A DNA stretch of 64,000 nucleotides from Sporosarcina pasteurii (GCF_041295575.1 NZ_CP160452.1:3162001-3226000); one strand, 5' to 3'; shown: positions 15,960 through 24,641, counted from the stretch's first letter. Translations and numbers: made by a program. The notes: generated from the letters alone by a model not told the origin.

Positions 15960-16742
15960 ATGAAATTATTAATTAATGAATCACCACTGCAAGTGCTCCC
16001 ATCATTGGCTATGATCCTTGGATTAAACGATGCACTTTTAATCCAACAACTACACTACAGACTGCTCATCTCGAGAAATGAACGGGATCTGCATAAGTGG
16101 GTTTATCGAACATATGAAGAATGGCAACGCGAAGAATTCCCATTCTGGTCTGTCGATACGATTAAACGAACGATTCGTAGGCTGGAGAGTAAAGGGTTAA
16201 TTGTTTCGACCTCATCGTATAATCGGATGAAAATGGACAAGACGAAATGGTACCGGATTGAGTATGTGGCCCTTCAACGCTTGATGGAGCAAAATGCCCC
16301 CATCATGGAAGCAAAATCAAACGAAGAGGAAGGTCAAATTGCCCAGTGTGATGAAGGCAAAATGCCCCTAGCAATAACCAAAGAGATTAAAAGTATTAAA
16401 AAAGATATTGTCGGGAAGCATCCCGACGTTGTGTCTGTCATTGATTATTTAAATGAGAAAACCGGTAAAAATTTCAAGACCACGTCGATTGCAACAACGC
16501 GATTAGTGAATGCTCGCTTTCAGGAAGGTTACGAAATGGATGATTTCCGACGGGTCATTGACACGAAGGTAGACGAATGGCTAACTGATGCACACTGGCA
16601 AAAGTATTTACGACCTTCAACGTTATTCAATGCAACAAATTTCGAAAACTATTTGGAAACATACAGGAGTGAAAATGAAGGTTTACCGAAAATTAATTTA
16701 CCACAAATATTCGAATTAGATTTGAGCAAGGGGGAGTCTTAA
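15960..16742 (+). CDS. Phage-type replication protein with conserved phage C-terminal domain
   Basis: 260 residues from ATG 15960, with TTGGAGGGG upstream. The N-terminal part (LIQQLHYRLLIS, WVYRTYEEWQREEFPFWS, TIKRTIRRLESKGLI) is a winged-helix replisome-organiser type. The C-terminal part (HPDVVSVIDYLNEKTGKNF through YLRPSTLFNATNFENYL) is the Phg_2220_C domain of phage replication proteins. No other phage genes stand next to it, so it is an orphan or prophage remnant, though the frame itself is intact. Confidence 0.82.
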   Translation: MKLLINESPLQVLPSLAMILGLNDALLIQQLHYRLLISRNERDLHKWVYRTYEEWQREEFPFWSVDTIKRTIRRLESKGLIVSTSSYNRMKMDKTKWYRIEYVALQRLMEQNAPIMEAKSNEEEGQIAQCDEGKMPLAITKEIKSIKKDIVGKHPDVVSVIDYLNEKTGKNFKTTSIATTRLVNARFQEGYEMDDFRRVIDTKVDEWLTDAHWQKYLRPSTLFNATNFENYLETYRSENEGLPKINLPQIFELDLSKGES

Positions 16743-16897
16743 ATCAGGCGCGTGTCACATTTTGACGATTCAAACTGACCCCTAAGTTTTATCGAAAGTT
16801 GGCACTTACAAAGAGACCAATCCTTTGTTAAAGTTATCAGACAATCTAACGAACATCTTTTTAGAATGAAGATATTAAATCACTGGAGGGATATGCA

Positions 16898-17431
16898 ATG
16901 CAAAAAACAACAACTTATTCAAGCGCACGCACTTATAATTTGATCATCACATCGATGTTAATTGCACTCGTATTTGTTGCTACGATGTTATTAAATATCA
17001 AACTGCCAATCGCGGCAAATGGCGGCTTGGTCCACCTTGGCACTGGGATGCTCTTTATCGTTTCCATCCTTTTTGGCCCTAGAAAAGGCGCCATCGCTGG
17101 TGCTGTCGGCATGGGATTATTTGACTTGGTCGCCGGTTGGACTTTATGGGCGCCCATCACTTTTATAGCTCGCGGTATTCAAGGCTATATCGTTGGAAAA
17201 ATTGCTTGGTCAAATGGCCGCAATGGGAATAGTTTAGGTTTCAATCTATTAGCCACAATTATTTCGGCACCATTCATGATTGCAGGCTACTACATCGGAG
17301 AAGCCATTATCTTTAAAAGCTGGCTCATCCCAGCCGCCTCCATTCCAGGCGACGTTGTTCAGATTGTCATCGGAATCGGCGTGGCAATTCCAGCGTGTGT
17401 CGTGCTGAAGAAGCTGCCGTTTTTTAAGTAA
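16898..17431 (+). CDS. ECF transporter S component
   Basis: 177 residues, five to six hydrophobic segments. The segment MLFIVSILFGPRKGAIAGAVGMGLFDL followed by WTLWAPITFIARGIQGYIVG is typical of the COG4720-type S components (riboflavin/HMP-like group). Substrate cannot be assigned: no TPP or FMN riboswitch was seen in the 155 bases upstream. A CACTGGAGGGAT ribosome binding site supports ATG 16898. Works with a shared ECF module encoded elsewhere. Confidence 0.85.
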   Translation: MQKTTTYSSARTYNLIITSMLIALVFVATMLLNIKLPIAANGGLVHLGTGMLFIVSILFGPRKGAIAGAVGMGLFDLVAGWTLWAPITFIARGIQGYIVGKIAWSNGRNGNSLGFNLLATIISAPFMIAGYYIGEAIIFKSWLIPAASIPGDVVQIVIGIGVAIPACVVLKKLPFFK

Positions 17432-17496
17432 GAATGGAAGAGTAGATCACCATATTTACGAAGACGAGCAAGTAGCACGCTTTATATTTTAATACG

Positions 17497-17541
17497 AAAA
17501 CAAGCTGACGGAGGCTTTTTGGCCAATGTCAGCTTGTTTTT
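17497..17541 (+). terminator. Terminator of the ECF S gene
   Basis: Perfect 13-bp stem AAAACAAGCTGAC / GTCAGCTTGTTTT with an 18-base loop, followed by TATT. Confidence 0.85.
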
Positions 17542-17690
17542 ATTCATTATCAAAAATCCCTACACTCTCAAACTTATATTTTATTTATTTTTTATTGAGT
17601 TTATAAAATAGCTAATTTTATAGAAAAACTTTATATAAACTTGCAGATAAATTATTTCTCGACATTTTTATATGTTTTTCCGTATATTAT

Positions 17691-17719
17691 TTGATCTTTT
17701 CACCAAAATAGGGTATAAT
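17691..17719 (+). promoter_or_regulatory. Promoter of the restriction-modification operon
   Basis: TTGATC (17691-17696), 17-base spacer, TATAAT (17714-17719), followed by GAAAGGA ribosome binding site. The surrounding 150 bases are notably AT-rich. Confidence 0.7.
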
Positions 17720-17753
17720 TATATAAAATTGTCGAAAGGACGTTCGTAAAATA

Positions 17754-19013
17754 ATGAAAAATGACAATACGTTACACGTAATGGAATTATTCGCTGGCGT
17801 TGGTGGCTTCCGTCTCGGATTAGAAAAGGCTAACCCTTTCCTTTTCGACATTACTTGGGCCAATCAATGGGAGCCGTCCCGAAAAGCTCAAGATGCTTTT
17901 GAATGCTATACTCGAAACTTTCAAAGTGGCGTACATAGCAACGAAGATATTGCCACAATTTCAAATGAAACCTTTGAACAATATTCCCCAGATTTAGTTG
18001 TTGGAGGTTTCCCTTGCCAAGACTATTCCGTAGCAAGAACACTTTCAGGAGAACAAGGTATCCAAGGGAAAAAAGGTGTGCTTTTCTGGGAAATAAAAAG
18101 AGTATTGGAAAGTACACACCCTAAATATGTTCTTCTAGAAAATGTGGATAGATTATTAAAATCTCCATCTGCTCAAAGAGGACGAGACTTTGCTGTAATG
18201 TTAACTACTTTTAGAGATTTAGGTTATACAGTTGAGTGGCGTGTTATCAACGCTGCAGAGTATGGCTTTGCGCAACGCCGTAGAAGAGTTTTTATTTTTG
18301 CATATAAAAACGGGATTTCATTTTCTGATTCCCAAAATGAATTTAACAACGAAGAAATTGTTTTCAAAGAAGGATTCTTCGCTAAACCCTTCCCTATTAA
18401 AGATGAACCGTTTAAAAATCGTGTCGATTCAGTAAAACTTCCTAAAGATATTGTTGATGTATCCGATAATTTTTCTTTCAACTTTCACACGGCTGGTATT
18501 ATGAGAAACGGAAAAATATATACGGTACATGCTGACCCTGTCATAACAAAACCTACTCCTTTAGGTGATATCTTATTGGATGAAGAGTTAGTTGACGAAA
18601 AGTACTACCTTTCACCTGAGGTTGAAGAGAAGTTTAAATACTTAAGAGGTCCTAAGAAAATCGAAAGAACATCTGCTAGCGGTCATAAGTATGTATTTTC
18701 TGAAGGTGGAATGTCTCCGACTGATTTATTAGATATGCCGGGTAGAACAATGTTAACAAGTGAAGGTTCTACTAATCGCAGTACACATATCGTCGAGGTA
18801 AACGGGCGAAAAAGATTATTGGCGCCTATTGAATGTGAGCGATTGAATGGTTTTCCAGATGACTGGACTAAAGGAATGACAGATCGCATGAGGTACTTTT
18901 GTATGGGCAATGCGCTTGTCGTAGGGTTAATTGAGATAATGGGCAATAGAATTGCTGAGATAGAAGACATCCATACCCCATCTGAGGTACAAATAGCACT
19001 TCCATTGAGTTGA
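17754..19013 (+). CDS. DNA (cytosine-5-)-methyltransferase of a GATC-type restriction system
   Basis: 419 residues. C5-methyltransferase motifs are in order: motif I ELFAGVGGFRLGLE near residue 12, motif IV GGFPCQDYS with the catalytic Cys near residue 88, motif VI LLENVDRLL, motif VIII QRRRRVF, and the C-terminal motif X region (MGNALVVGLIEIMG). The variable region between motifs VIII and IX sets the target. GATC is inferred from the neighbour, which is a Sau3AI relative (Sau3AI methylase modifies GATC). It is the first gene of a three-gene unit with lower GC than its flanks. Confidence 0.9.
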   Translation: MKNDNTLHVMELFAGVGGFRLGLEKANPFLFDITWANQWEPSRKAQDAFECYTRNFQSGVHSNEDIATISNETFEQYSPDLVVGGFPCQDYSVARTLSGEQGIQGKKGVLFWEIKRVLESTHPKYVLLENVDRLLKSPSAQRGRDFAVMLTTFRDLGYTVEWRVINAAEYGFAQRRRRVFIFAYKNGISFSDSQNEFNNEEIVFKEGFFAKPFPIKDEPFKNRVDSVKLPKDIVDVSDNFSFNFHTAGIMRNGKIYTVHADPVITKPTPLGDILLDEELVDEKYYLSPEVEEKFKYLRGPKKIERTSASGHKYVFSEGGMSPTDLLDMPGRTMLTSEGSTNRSTHIVEVNGRKRLLAPIECERLNGFPDDWTKGMTDRMRYFCMGNALVVGLIEIMGNRIAEIEDIHTPSEVQIALPLS

Positions 19014-19083
19014 CACAAAAATGTGTCAACTTTTTATTTGTGCTAAAATAAATAGAAAGGATTATGTTGGAGGGGTTTTCTAC

Positions 19084-20493
19084 ATGCTTTACAAAACTGA
19101 GGAGGAACTTATTTATAAGGCACGGAGGGCAGAAGGTAAGTCATTTGGCGACATTGATAAAAGCGGCCGTATTCAAAATGAACGTGCAAAAGGACATTTA
19201 GGTCAAATAGTAGAAGAAAGTCATTTCGGCTATGAAGTGAATTCAAATCGGGAAGCCGATTTTGAAAATCTAGGTGTTGAATTAAAAGTAACTCCCGTTA
19301 GACGAAATAAAAATGGAACCTTGTCTGCAAAGGAAAGACTTGTTTTAAATATCATCAACTTTCACGAGGAAGTTCAACGGGATTTCCATACTTCAAGTTT
19401 TTGGTTAAAAAACGAGAAGATCCTGATGATGTTTTATAAATGGTTTCCAGAGGTTAAAAGAGCAGACTATAGAATACTCAAAGCTTATCTACATAAGTAT
19501 CCAGAAGAAGATTTGGAAGTAATAAAAAAAGATTGGGAGCTAATCGTTCAAAAAATAAAGGACGGCCGGGCGCATGAGCTATCAGAAGCCGATACCAACT
19601 ATTTGGGAGCTTGCTCAAAAGGGGCAAACAAGTCTTCTTTACGTTCGCAACCATTTAGTGATGAAATGGCGATGCAACGCGCCTTTTCATTAAAGCAAAG
19701 CTATATGACCGCACTTGTTCGGAAAGTCATTCGACAAGAAGATTTAGTTCGATTTAGTACAGCAAGTGAACTTAAAAAGAAATCACTCGAGCAACTTCTT
19801 TGGGATAAGTTCTCGCCTTACATCGGTAAAAGTTTAGAAGAAATATCGGAGGTTACCCAGCAAGTTATTAACCCAAACCCTAAACACTTTCTTCAGCAAT
19901 TTGTTAGTGGATTACTAGGTATAAGAGGAATAAGGCTTAACCAAATCGAGGAATTTGCAAAAGCCAATATCCATCTAAAAACAATAAGACTGGAACCAAA
20001 TGGAATACCAAAAGAGCATATGTCATTTAAAAATATTGATTTTATTGAATGGGCTAACGAGAGTTGGGATGATAGCTGGCTAAAAAATTATTTTGAAGAG
20101 ACTAAGTTGCTTTTCGTGGTATTTGAATATAAAGAAACAGAAGGCGAAAACCCTGACGGAAAACTATATTTCAAGGGAATTAAGTTATGGAATATGCCAA
20201 AGAAGAAAATAGATAATCAGTTAAAAGACTTTTGGGTACATACCCAGTCTTTGATTCAGGATGGTATTGAATTAACCCCTGTAAAACAAAAAACGAGAAC
20301 AATCGTTAGGAATAACCTTCCAAAACCCGGATACAACGGTGTTTGTCATATTCGACCAAAAGCAAGAGATGGTAGTGATAAAACTGAACTGCCTGATGGA
20401 AGAATGATTACTAAACAAGCATTTTGGTTGGATAATAAGTATATTGCAGAAATAATAGAGTCTATCAATCCCGAAAAAAACATAAAAGGATAG
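19084..20493 (+). CDS. Sau3AI/MutH-family type II restriction endonuclease
   Basis: 469 residues from ATG 19084, which has GGAGGGG 9 bases upstream; a longer frame to 19021 lacks a site. The MutH-type active site is seen as Asp59 and ELK at residues 66-68 (GVELKVTP), followed by KERLVLNIINF. The segment AHELSEADTNYLGACSKGAN and SLRSQPFSDEMAMQRAFSLK matches Sau3AI as I remember its sequence, as does the C-terminal half (CHIRPKARD, TKQAFWLDNKYI). Sau3AI is 489 residues, with a catalytic and a degenerate second MutH-like domain, and cuts at GATC. Target GATC is inferred by homology. Confidence 0.9.
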   Translation: MLYKTEEELIYKARRAEGKSFGDIDKSGRIQNERAKGHLGQIVEESHFGYEVNSNREADFENLGVELKVTPVRRNKNGTLSAKERLVLNIINFHEEVQRDFHTSSFWLKNEKILMMFYKWFPEVKRADYRILKAYLHKYPEEDLEVIKKDWELIVQKIKDGRAHELSEADTNYLGACSKGANKSSLRSQPFSDEMAMQRAFSLKQSYMTALVRKVIRQEDLVRFSTASELKKKSLEQLLWDKFSPYIGKSLEEISEVTQQVINPNPKHFLQQFVSGLLGIRGIRLNQIEEFAKANIHLKTIRLEPNGIPKEHMSFKNIDFIEWANESWDDSWLKNYFEETKLLFVVFEYKETEGENPDGKLYFKGIKLWNMPKKKIDNQLKDFWVHTQSLIQDGIELTPVKQKTRTIVRNNLPKPGYNGVCHIRPKARDGSDKTELPDGRMITKQAFWLDNKYIAEIIESINPEKNIKG

Positions 20494-21278
20494 TGTTAAT
20501 AAATATGTTAACGCCTGAGATAAAAGCCGAATGGATAACCAATACTAATTGTGAGTTTTATATTGCCAACGAAATGTTCCACAGGAATGCGGAACTTTTT
20601 CTGAAGAGTTACCCTAATTTAAAAGTAGATATTACGGATAGATTAACCCAAAAACTTGAAGGCGTTAACCACAGTATTAGAAAGAAGAACAAGCGGAAAC
20701 ATAAAGGATTAACTGCCGATTCAGTAAACAAAGTTATAAAAGATAGTCTAAAAGCAATTAGTAACCTTAAGTTTGAAGTCGAGTATAAGGACGGCGTTTT
20801 ATTTGATTCTCCTAAGACAGGTGGATTTGACTTCGCCCTATTTGACGAAGACTTTAACATCGTTAATTTTAGAAACTATTGCTTTGGAAAGAAGGCTGTA
20901 TTTCAAGGTATCGACGAGTGGACAAATGAATTAGATAAAAGAGTAGATTGGAAAAGTGCCGCCGACAGATTAAACCTACCTGACTTAACCAAAAATGCAG
21001 GCATTGATTTACCTATCATTAAAAAAGTACCAACCGTTATAGGTGAAGTGCAGTTTGGAAATTGGGCTTTAGCTTATTACGATATGTTTAAAGTGCTGCA
21101 CCTAGATAATTTAGCTGATTTAGATTTGTTGATTTACATTACGGGAACCGGGGAGTTAGACAGTTACTTGAGCGATGGTAATGTGAATTATCAAAGCATG
21201 GAACATATAATAAATGAATATAGCAGTATATTAAAAGTTCCTATTTGGTTAATAGGACTAGACGTTAAACCAAAATAA
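20493..21278 (+). CDS. Second restriction endonuclease, BglII/BstYI-like
   Basis: 261 residues. GTG 20493 overlaps the last base of the preceding stop codon; ATG 20505 is an alternative. The core around residues 172-187 (GIDLPIIKKVPTVIGEVQFGN) resembles the BglII active site wording VEVQFSN, where Glu and Gln (here Glu185 and Gln187) belong to the metal site; the following stretch and the closing VPIWLIGL also parallel BglII (VPIRLVGL). BglII cuts AGATCT and BstYI cuts RGATCY, both containing GATC. The assignment is from recalled motifs and needs a profile search. It completes a methylase plus two-nuclease unit. Confidence 0.68.
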   Translation: MLINMLTPEIKAEWITNTNCEFYIANEMFHRNAELFLKSYPNLKVDITDRLTQKLEGVNHSIRKKNKRKHKGLTADSVNKVIKDSLKAISNLKFEVEYKDGVLFDSPKTGGFDFALFDEDFNIVNFRNYCFGKKAVFQGIDEWTNELDKRVDWKSAADRLNLPDLTKNAGIDLPIIKKVPTVIGEVQFGNWALAYYDMFKVLHLDNLADLDLLIYITGTGELDSYLSDGNVNYQSMEHIINEYSSILKVPIWLIGLDVKPK

Positions 21279-21344
21279 TATAATTCCTTTCCACGTATCA
21301 TCGTATTTATTTAGCAATCGAATACCTTAATTCTTGGAGGCATT

Positions 21345-22331
21345 ATGAAAAATATAAAAATCATAGCAATGGGCGGAACAATCTCCGCTCATCACGATAA
21401 TCGTACTGATTTGAGAAATTATGTATCTGGCCATTATACGGGGGAGGATCTTGTACAAGCGATCCCTGAAATTCAAGAAGTAGCCAATGTGACAATTGAA
21501 CAACTATCGAATGTCAGTAGTACTTTGATTAATTCGACGCATTGGTTAGCGCTAAAAGAAAATATTGAGAAAAGCCTAAATGACGAGGGGTATGATGGCA
21601 TTGTCATTACCCACGGGACAAATACATTAGAGGAAACAGCTTACTTTCTTCATTTAACGGTAAACACAACAAAGCCGGTTGTATTAACAGGCGCACAAAG
21701 ACCGTTTTCGGGCCTTAGCTCTGATGTCCATTTAAATTTACTTAATGCAGTCAGGGTCGCGAGTGTAGACGTATCGTACGGAAAAGGTGTTCTTGTCGTA
21801 TTAAATGATCAAATTAGCTGTGCACGGGATGTTTCAAAAACAAATACATATCGGTTGGAAACATTCCAATCTCGTGAGCTTGGGTACATGGGATTTATAG
21901 ACCCAGATCATACAGTTCAATTTTATCGGGCACCGATTCGAAAACATACAAGTAAGTCGGAGTTCTCCACACTTAAAATCGATACGCTTCCAAGTGTTGA
22001 TATTGTTTACTCCTACGCTGGTGCAACCGGCACAATGATTGAGGCCTTAATCAATGCGAATGTAGACGGTATCGTTATGGCAGGAACTGGTGCGGGTCGT
22101 TGTTCAGATGCCGAAGAAATTGCATTACAAAAGGCGCGTAAAAAAGGCATTCAAGTTGTCATGGGCAGTAGAGTTGGAAGCGGAAGAGTTGTGCCAATTG
22201 AACAATACAAGTACTTGGAAGCTCCAACGACAGATAATTTATCGCCGCAGAAAGCGCGGATTTTACTCATGTTGGCACTGCTCAAATATGAGGATGATGC
22301 TGAAATACAAAGGATATTCGATACTTACTAA
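21345..22331 (+). CDS. L-asparaginase
   Basis: 328 residues, hydrolyses asparagine to aspartate and ammonia. Both family signatures are seen: AMGGTISA at residue 8-15 with the nucleophilic Thr, and VITHGTNTLEETAYFL near residue 88. GAQRPFSGLSSDVHLNLLNA and GTGAGRCSDAE follow as usual. There is no signal peptide, so it is cytosolic. A CTTGGAGGCATT ribosome binding site supports the start. It begins 66 bases after the restriction operon but has normal base composition, so it probably marks the edge of the island. Confidence 0.92.
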   Translation: MKNIKIIAMGGTISAHHDNRTDLRNYVSGHYTGEDLVQAIPEIQEVANVTIEQLSNVSSTLINSTHWLALKENIEKSLNDEGYDGIVITHGTNTLEETAYFLHLTVNTTKPVVLTGAQRPFSGLSSDVHLNLLNAVRVASVDVSYGKGVLVVLNDQISCARDVSKTNTYRLETFQSRELGYMGFIDPDHTVQFYRAPIRKHTSKSEFSTLKIDTLPSVDIVYSYAGATGTMIEALINANVDGIVMAGTGAGRCSDAEEIALQKARKKGIQVVMGSRVGSGRVVPIEQYKYLEAPTTDNLSPQKARILLMLALLKYEDDAEIQRIFDTY

Positions 22332-22477
22332 TCAACACTTCCATATTTATACCAAAAACTCGATTGTTTGATCGACTTTATTTTAAATAGGTTTAAAATT
22401 CTAACTATGTTAAACTAGAAAGACAACTACATAGGCAGGGTGGGCGGTTGGTCACTTCCTCTTGGGGAGGTGATCCC

Positions 22478-22585
22478 ATGACGACTTACGAAACGATGAG
22501 TTTGCTTTTACAGCTTAGCGCTGTTATGTTAGCGGCTTTTACGATTGTAATCTCGTTGATTGTATTCTTTGCAAAAAAGAAATAA
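22478..22585 (+). CDS. Type I toxin, small holin-like membrane peptide (TxpA/BsrG-type)
   Basis: 35 residues (MTTYETMSLLLQLSAVML then AAFTIVISLIVFFAKKK): a short polar N-terminus, one membrane helix at about residues 9-31, and a basic tail. This matches the 'putative holin-like toxin' peptides of Firmicutes type I systems. Its ribosome binding site GGGGAGGTGAT is paired with GGTCACTTCC upstream in a hairpin (22448-22475), as expected for toxins with restrained translation. An antisense RNA promoter faces it from the 3' side. Confidence 0.85.
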   Translation: MTTYETMSLLLQLSAVMLAAFTIVISLIVFFAKKK

Positions 22586-22620
22586 CCGTCCCCCATGACA
22601 AGGTTTGACGGTTATTTCTA
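22581..22620. terminator. Bidirectional terminator inside the toxin-antitoxin overlap
   Basis: Perfect 10-bp stem AATAACCGTC / GACGGTTATT (22581-22590 and 22607-22616). Plus-strand tail is weak (TTTCTA), minus-strand tail is strong (TTTCTTTTTT). Confidence 0.8.
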
Positions 22621-22667
22621 TACAAATCTTGGCCAACCGCTCTTCTTGCGGTCAGTAGTTGTAAAGC

Positions 22668-22696
22668 CGGATGTACCCGCATCCGGTCTTTTCATG
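22668..22696 (+). terminator. Terminator of the toxin mRNA
   Basis: Stem CCGGATG / CATCCGG with short loop, followed by TCTTTTC. It would also form the 5' hairpin of the antisense RNA. Confidence 0.7.
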
Positions 22697-22714
22697 TTAT
22701 GCGTATCTACTTCT

Positions 22715-22743
22715 ATTATACGCCAGAAAATAAGAAAAGACAA
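22715..22743 (-). promoter_or_regulatory. Promoter of the antisense RNA
   Basis: On the minus strand: -35 TTGTCT (22738-22743), spacer of exactly 17 bases, -10 TATAAT (22715-22720). Confidence 0.78.
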
Positions 22744-22818
22744 AAAATTCTACTTACATTATCTTACTTTATTATCATGTGGATTTTTGAATCATTATGG
22801 CCATAGTGGTACCAGACA

Positions 22819-23679
22819 TTAACTTGAAGCTCTTTCTACCGGCATCGAACAACATCTAAAAGAACCGCCTGATTTGATAATTTCTGAGAAGTCGACTTCG
22901 ATGACGTTGAAGCCGTGATTGCGCATTTGTTGATTCACTTCGGTATTTTGCGGTAAGCTAAACACTTTTTTATTTCCAATAGAAAGGACATTCGTGCCCA
23001 ATGTAAACTGTTCTTCTTCCGATACTTCAATAAGCTTGTATTTCTTTTCTAACATGTCTACTGTCTCTTTATCGAGTGCTGGCGGAAAAATTAGGCCGAT
23101 TTTTGGCGAAAGTATATTAAATACACAATCTAGATGCAGGTATTTTTCATCGAACGGGATTGGAATCACTTGATGGTATGGAAGCTTAGTATCCAATTCT
23201 TGAATCGCTTCTTTGCTCGTTCGGCTACTGACGCCGGCATAGACGGTGTTGCGGTCGATGATCACGTCGCCGCCTTCGATTTTATTCGCACGCAGCTTCT
23301 GAAATAATATATTAGATGATTTTAACCACTGTTCTAATGCATCCTCTTCACCCTCACGAATTTCCCTGGCCATTTCAGCGACAAAAACATCATCACCAAG
23401 CGTGAATCCAATATCACGTGTGAAAACTTGTTCCGGGAATTGTTCGGAAGCAGGTAAACGTATCACTTCTACCCCATGTTCCTCGAGTTTCTTTACAAAT
23501 TCCTCATGTTGTTCCTTTGCAATTCGTTTATTAATATTCTCATCTTCATACTCTTTCTGAACATCGTTAATCACTTCTTGGATTTCCATATATGTGGGTT
23601 CACAAACGATAACGCGGTGTAATGTATCATATTCACTCCAACATCCTGTTTCAAGGTCTTGCTCTAATCGGGAATTCAT
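22819..23679 (-). CDS. DDAH/amidinotransferase-family hydrolase (dimethylargininase-like, YkgA type)
   Basis: 286 residues of the pentein fold. Seen in order: VIVCEPTYMEI, FTRDIGFTLGD, KIEGGDVIIDRNTVYAG, the His-containing LHLDCVFNILSP, and the C-terminal catalytic Cys in SGGSFRCCSMP. Members hydrolyse methylated arginines, arginine or related guanidino compounds in the cytosol; closest wording is to the N-dimethylarginine dimethylaminohydrolase-like YkgA group, so the substrate is not sure. The start has AATTGGAGGTAGGCA in front. Monocistronic. Confidence 0.85.
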   Translation of the reverse strand: MNSRLEQDLETGCWSEYDTLHRVIVCEPTYMEIQEVINDVQKEYEDENINKRIAKEQHEEFVKKLEEHGVEVIRLPASEQFPEQVFTRDIGFTLGDDVFVAEMAREIREGEEDALEQWLKSSNILFQKLRANKIEGGDVIIDRNTVYAGVSSRTSKEAIQELDTKLPYHQVIPIPFDEKYLHLDCVFNILSPKIGLIFPPALDKETVDMLEKKYKLIEVSEEEQFTLGTNVLSIGNKKVFSLPQNTEVNQQMRNHGFNVIEVDFSEIIKSGGSFRCCSMPVERASS

Positions 23680-23845
23680 TGCCTACCTCCAATTGACAAT
23701 ATTTGATTACCCTTATCAATGCCCCATTACTTCATTTTCAAACGCTAACAATGTGCATTTGTTTTAGTTGTTCATAACCGGGAAGAAGAGTGATATGTGA
23801 TGCATATACTTTCTACGATGAAATGAATTAGATTGGAGTGATTTT

Positions 23846-24577
23846 GTGCAAACAAGTAAAGAATTGCTCGTGAAAGAAGATTTCATGAAACGAAATGACT
23901 TACCTAATTGGTTGATAAATGAATACCAAACTTTCCACGAAACGGTGACGGATAAAACATTTCCTTGCTATTTTGGCATGGGTGGCGAACTTAGGGGTGA
24001 ACTTCGGTATGCCTACATCACGCAAAACGACTGGTCCAATTTACCGAAGGCATTAACATCATTTTTAGCACTTTTTAATAATCCAAACCATAAAAGACAT
24101 GGACTTTTTGTGTTTGTGGAACCTTTTGAGGTGGAAGGTGCACTAGAAGATTACAGAAAACAATTTTGGGAGATTCTACAGTATCTCCATGAAGTGGATG
24201 ACATTGAATGGCCGACCGACAGTCCCCGCGACCCGGAGCATTACCTATGGGATTTTCGATTCCACGGTGAACCCATTTTTGTATTCGGGAATGCACCTGC
24301 TTATAAGCAACGAAAAACACGTGACTTAGGAAATGCGATGGTGCTCGGCTTTCAACCTCGTAAAATATTTGAAGGATTAAAAGGAACAGAAAAAGGCGGC
24401 ATCATGTCTCGCGAAAAAGTCCGCCAACGGGTTGAGGTATGGGATCAGTTGCCGAAGCATCCTGATATTAGCCACTACGGCGACCCAACTCACAATGAGT
24501 GGAAACAGTTTTTTATCGGAGATGATGCAGAACCGATTGTAGGTAAGTGTCCATTTGTGCATAAAGAATTGAGGTAA
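23846..24577 (+). CDS. YqcI/YcgG-family protein
   Basis: 243 residues from GTG 23846 behind TTGGAG. Family wording: FPCYFGMGGELRGELRYAY, EYLWDF-type stretch (HYLWDFRFHGEPIFVFGNAPAYKQRKTRDLGNAM), HYGDPTHNEWKQFF and a closing CPF. The family includes heme-dependent N-hydroxylases of guanidino-type substrates (GntA in guanitoxin synthesis). It stands divergently 170 bases from the dimethylargininase-like gene, which also acts on guanidino compounds, an interesting but unproven link. Confidence 0.8.
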   Translation: MQTSKELLVKEDFMKRNDLPNWLINEYQTFHETVTDKTFPCYFGMGGELRGELRYAYITQNDWSNLPKALTSFLALFNNPNHKRHGLFVFVEPFEVEGALEDYRKQFWEILQYLHEVDDIEWPTDSPRDPEHYLWDFRFHGEPIFVFGNAPAYKQRKTRDLGNAMVLGFQPRKIFEGLKGTEKGGIMSREKVRQRVEVWDQLPKHPDISHYGDPTHNEWKQFFIGDDAEPIVGKCPFVHKELR

Positions 24578-24606
24578 CGGTGGCCTGATTATGACCATTA
24601 CTAAAA

Positions 24607-24637
24607 AGACCTAGTGCTAAAAGTTAGCGCTAGGTCT
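24607..24637. terminator. Terminator between convergent genes
   Basis: AGACCTAGtGCTAA / TTAGCgCTAGGTCT with a 3-base loop, A-run to the left and GAGTTT to the right; serves the YcgG-family gene and the LysR gene. Confidence 0.75.
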
Positions 24638-24641
24638 GAGT

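Larger units (their letters stand above)
22573..22708 (-). ncRNA. RatA-like antisense RNA to the toxin mRNA 3' end
   Basis: The minus strand carries a full sigma-A promoter (see 22715-22743), so a transcript would start near 22708 and run across the toxin 3' region. It would stop at the stem 22616-22581, which on this strand is followed by TCTTTTTT. The RNA would be about 135 nt and pair with the toxin transcript over its whole length. Organisation equals txpA/RatA of B. subtilis; the function is inferred from layout. Confidence 0.7.

Noticed and set aside
15779..17431. Prophage spanning the phage replication gene and ECF gene
   Set aside because: No integrase, attachment repeats, packaging or lysis genes are present; only one phage-type gene is supported.
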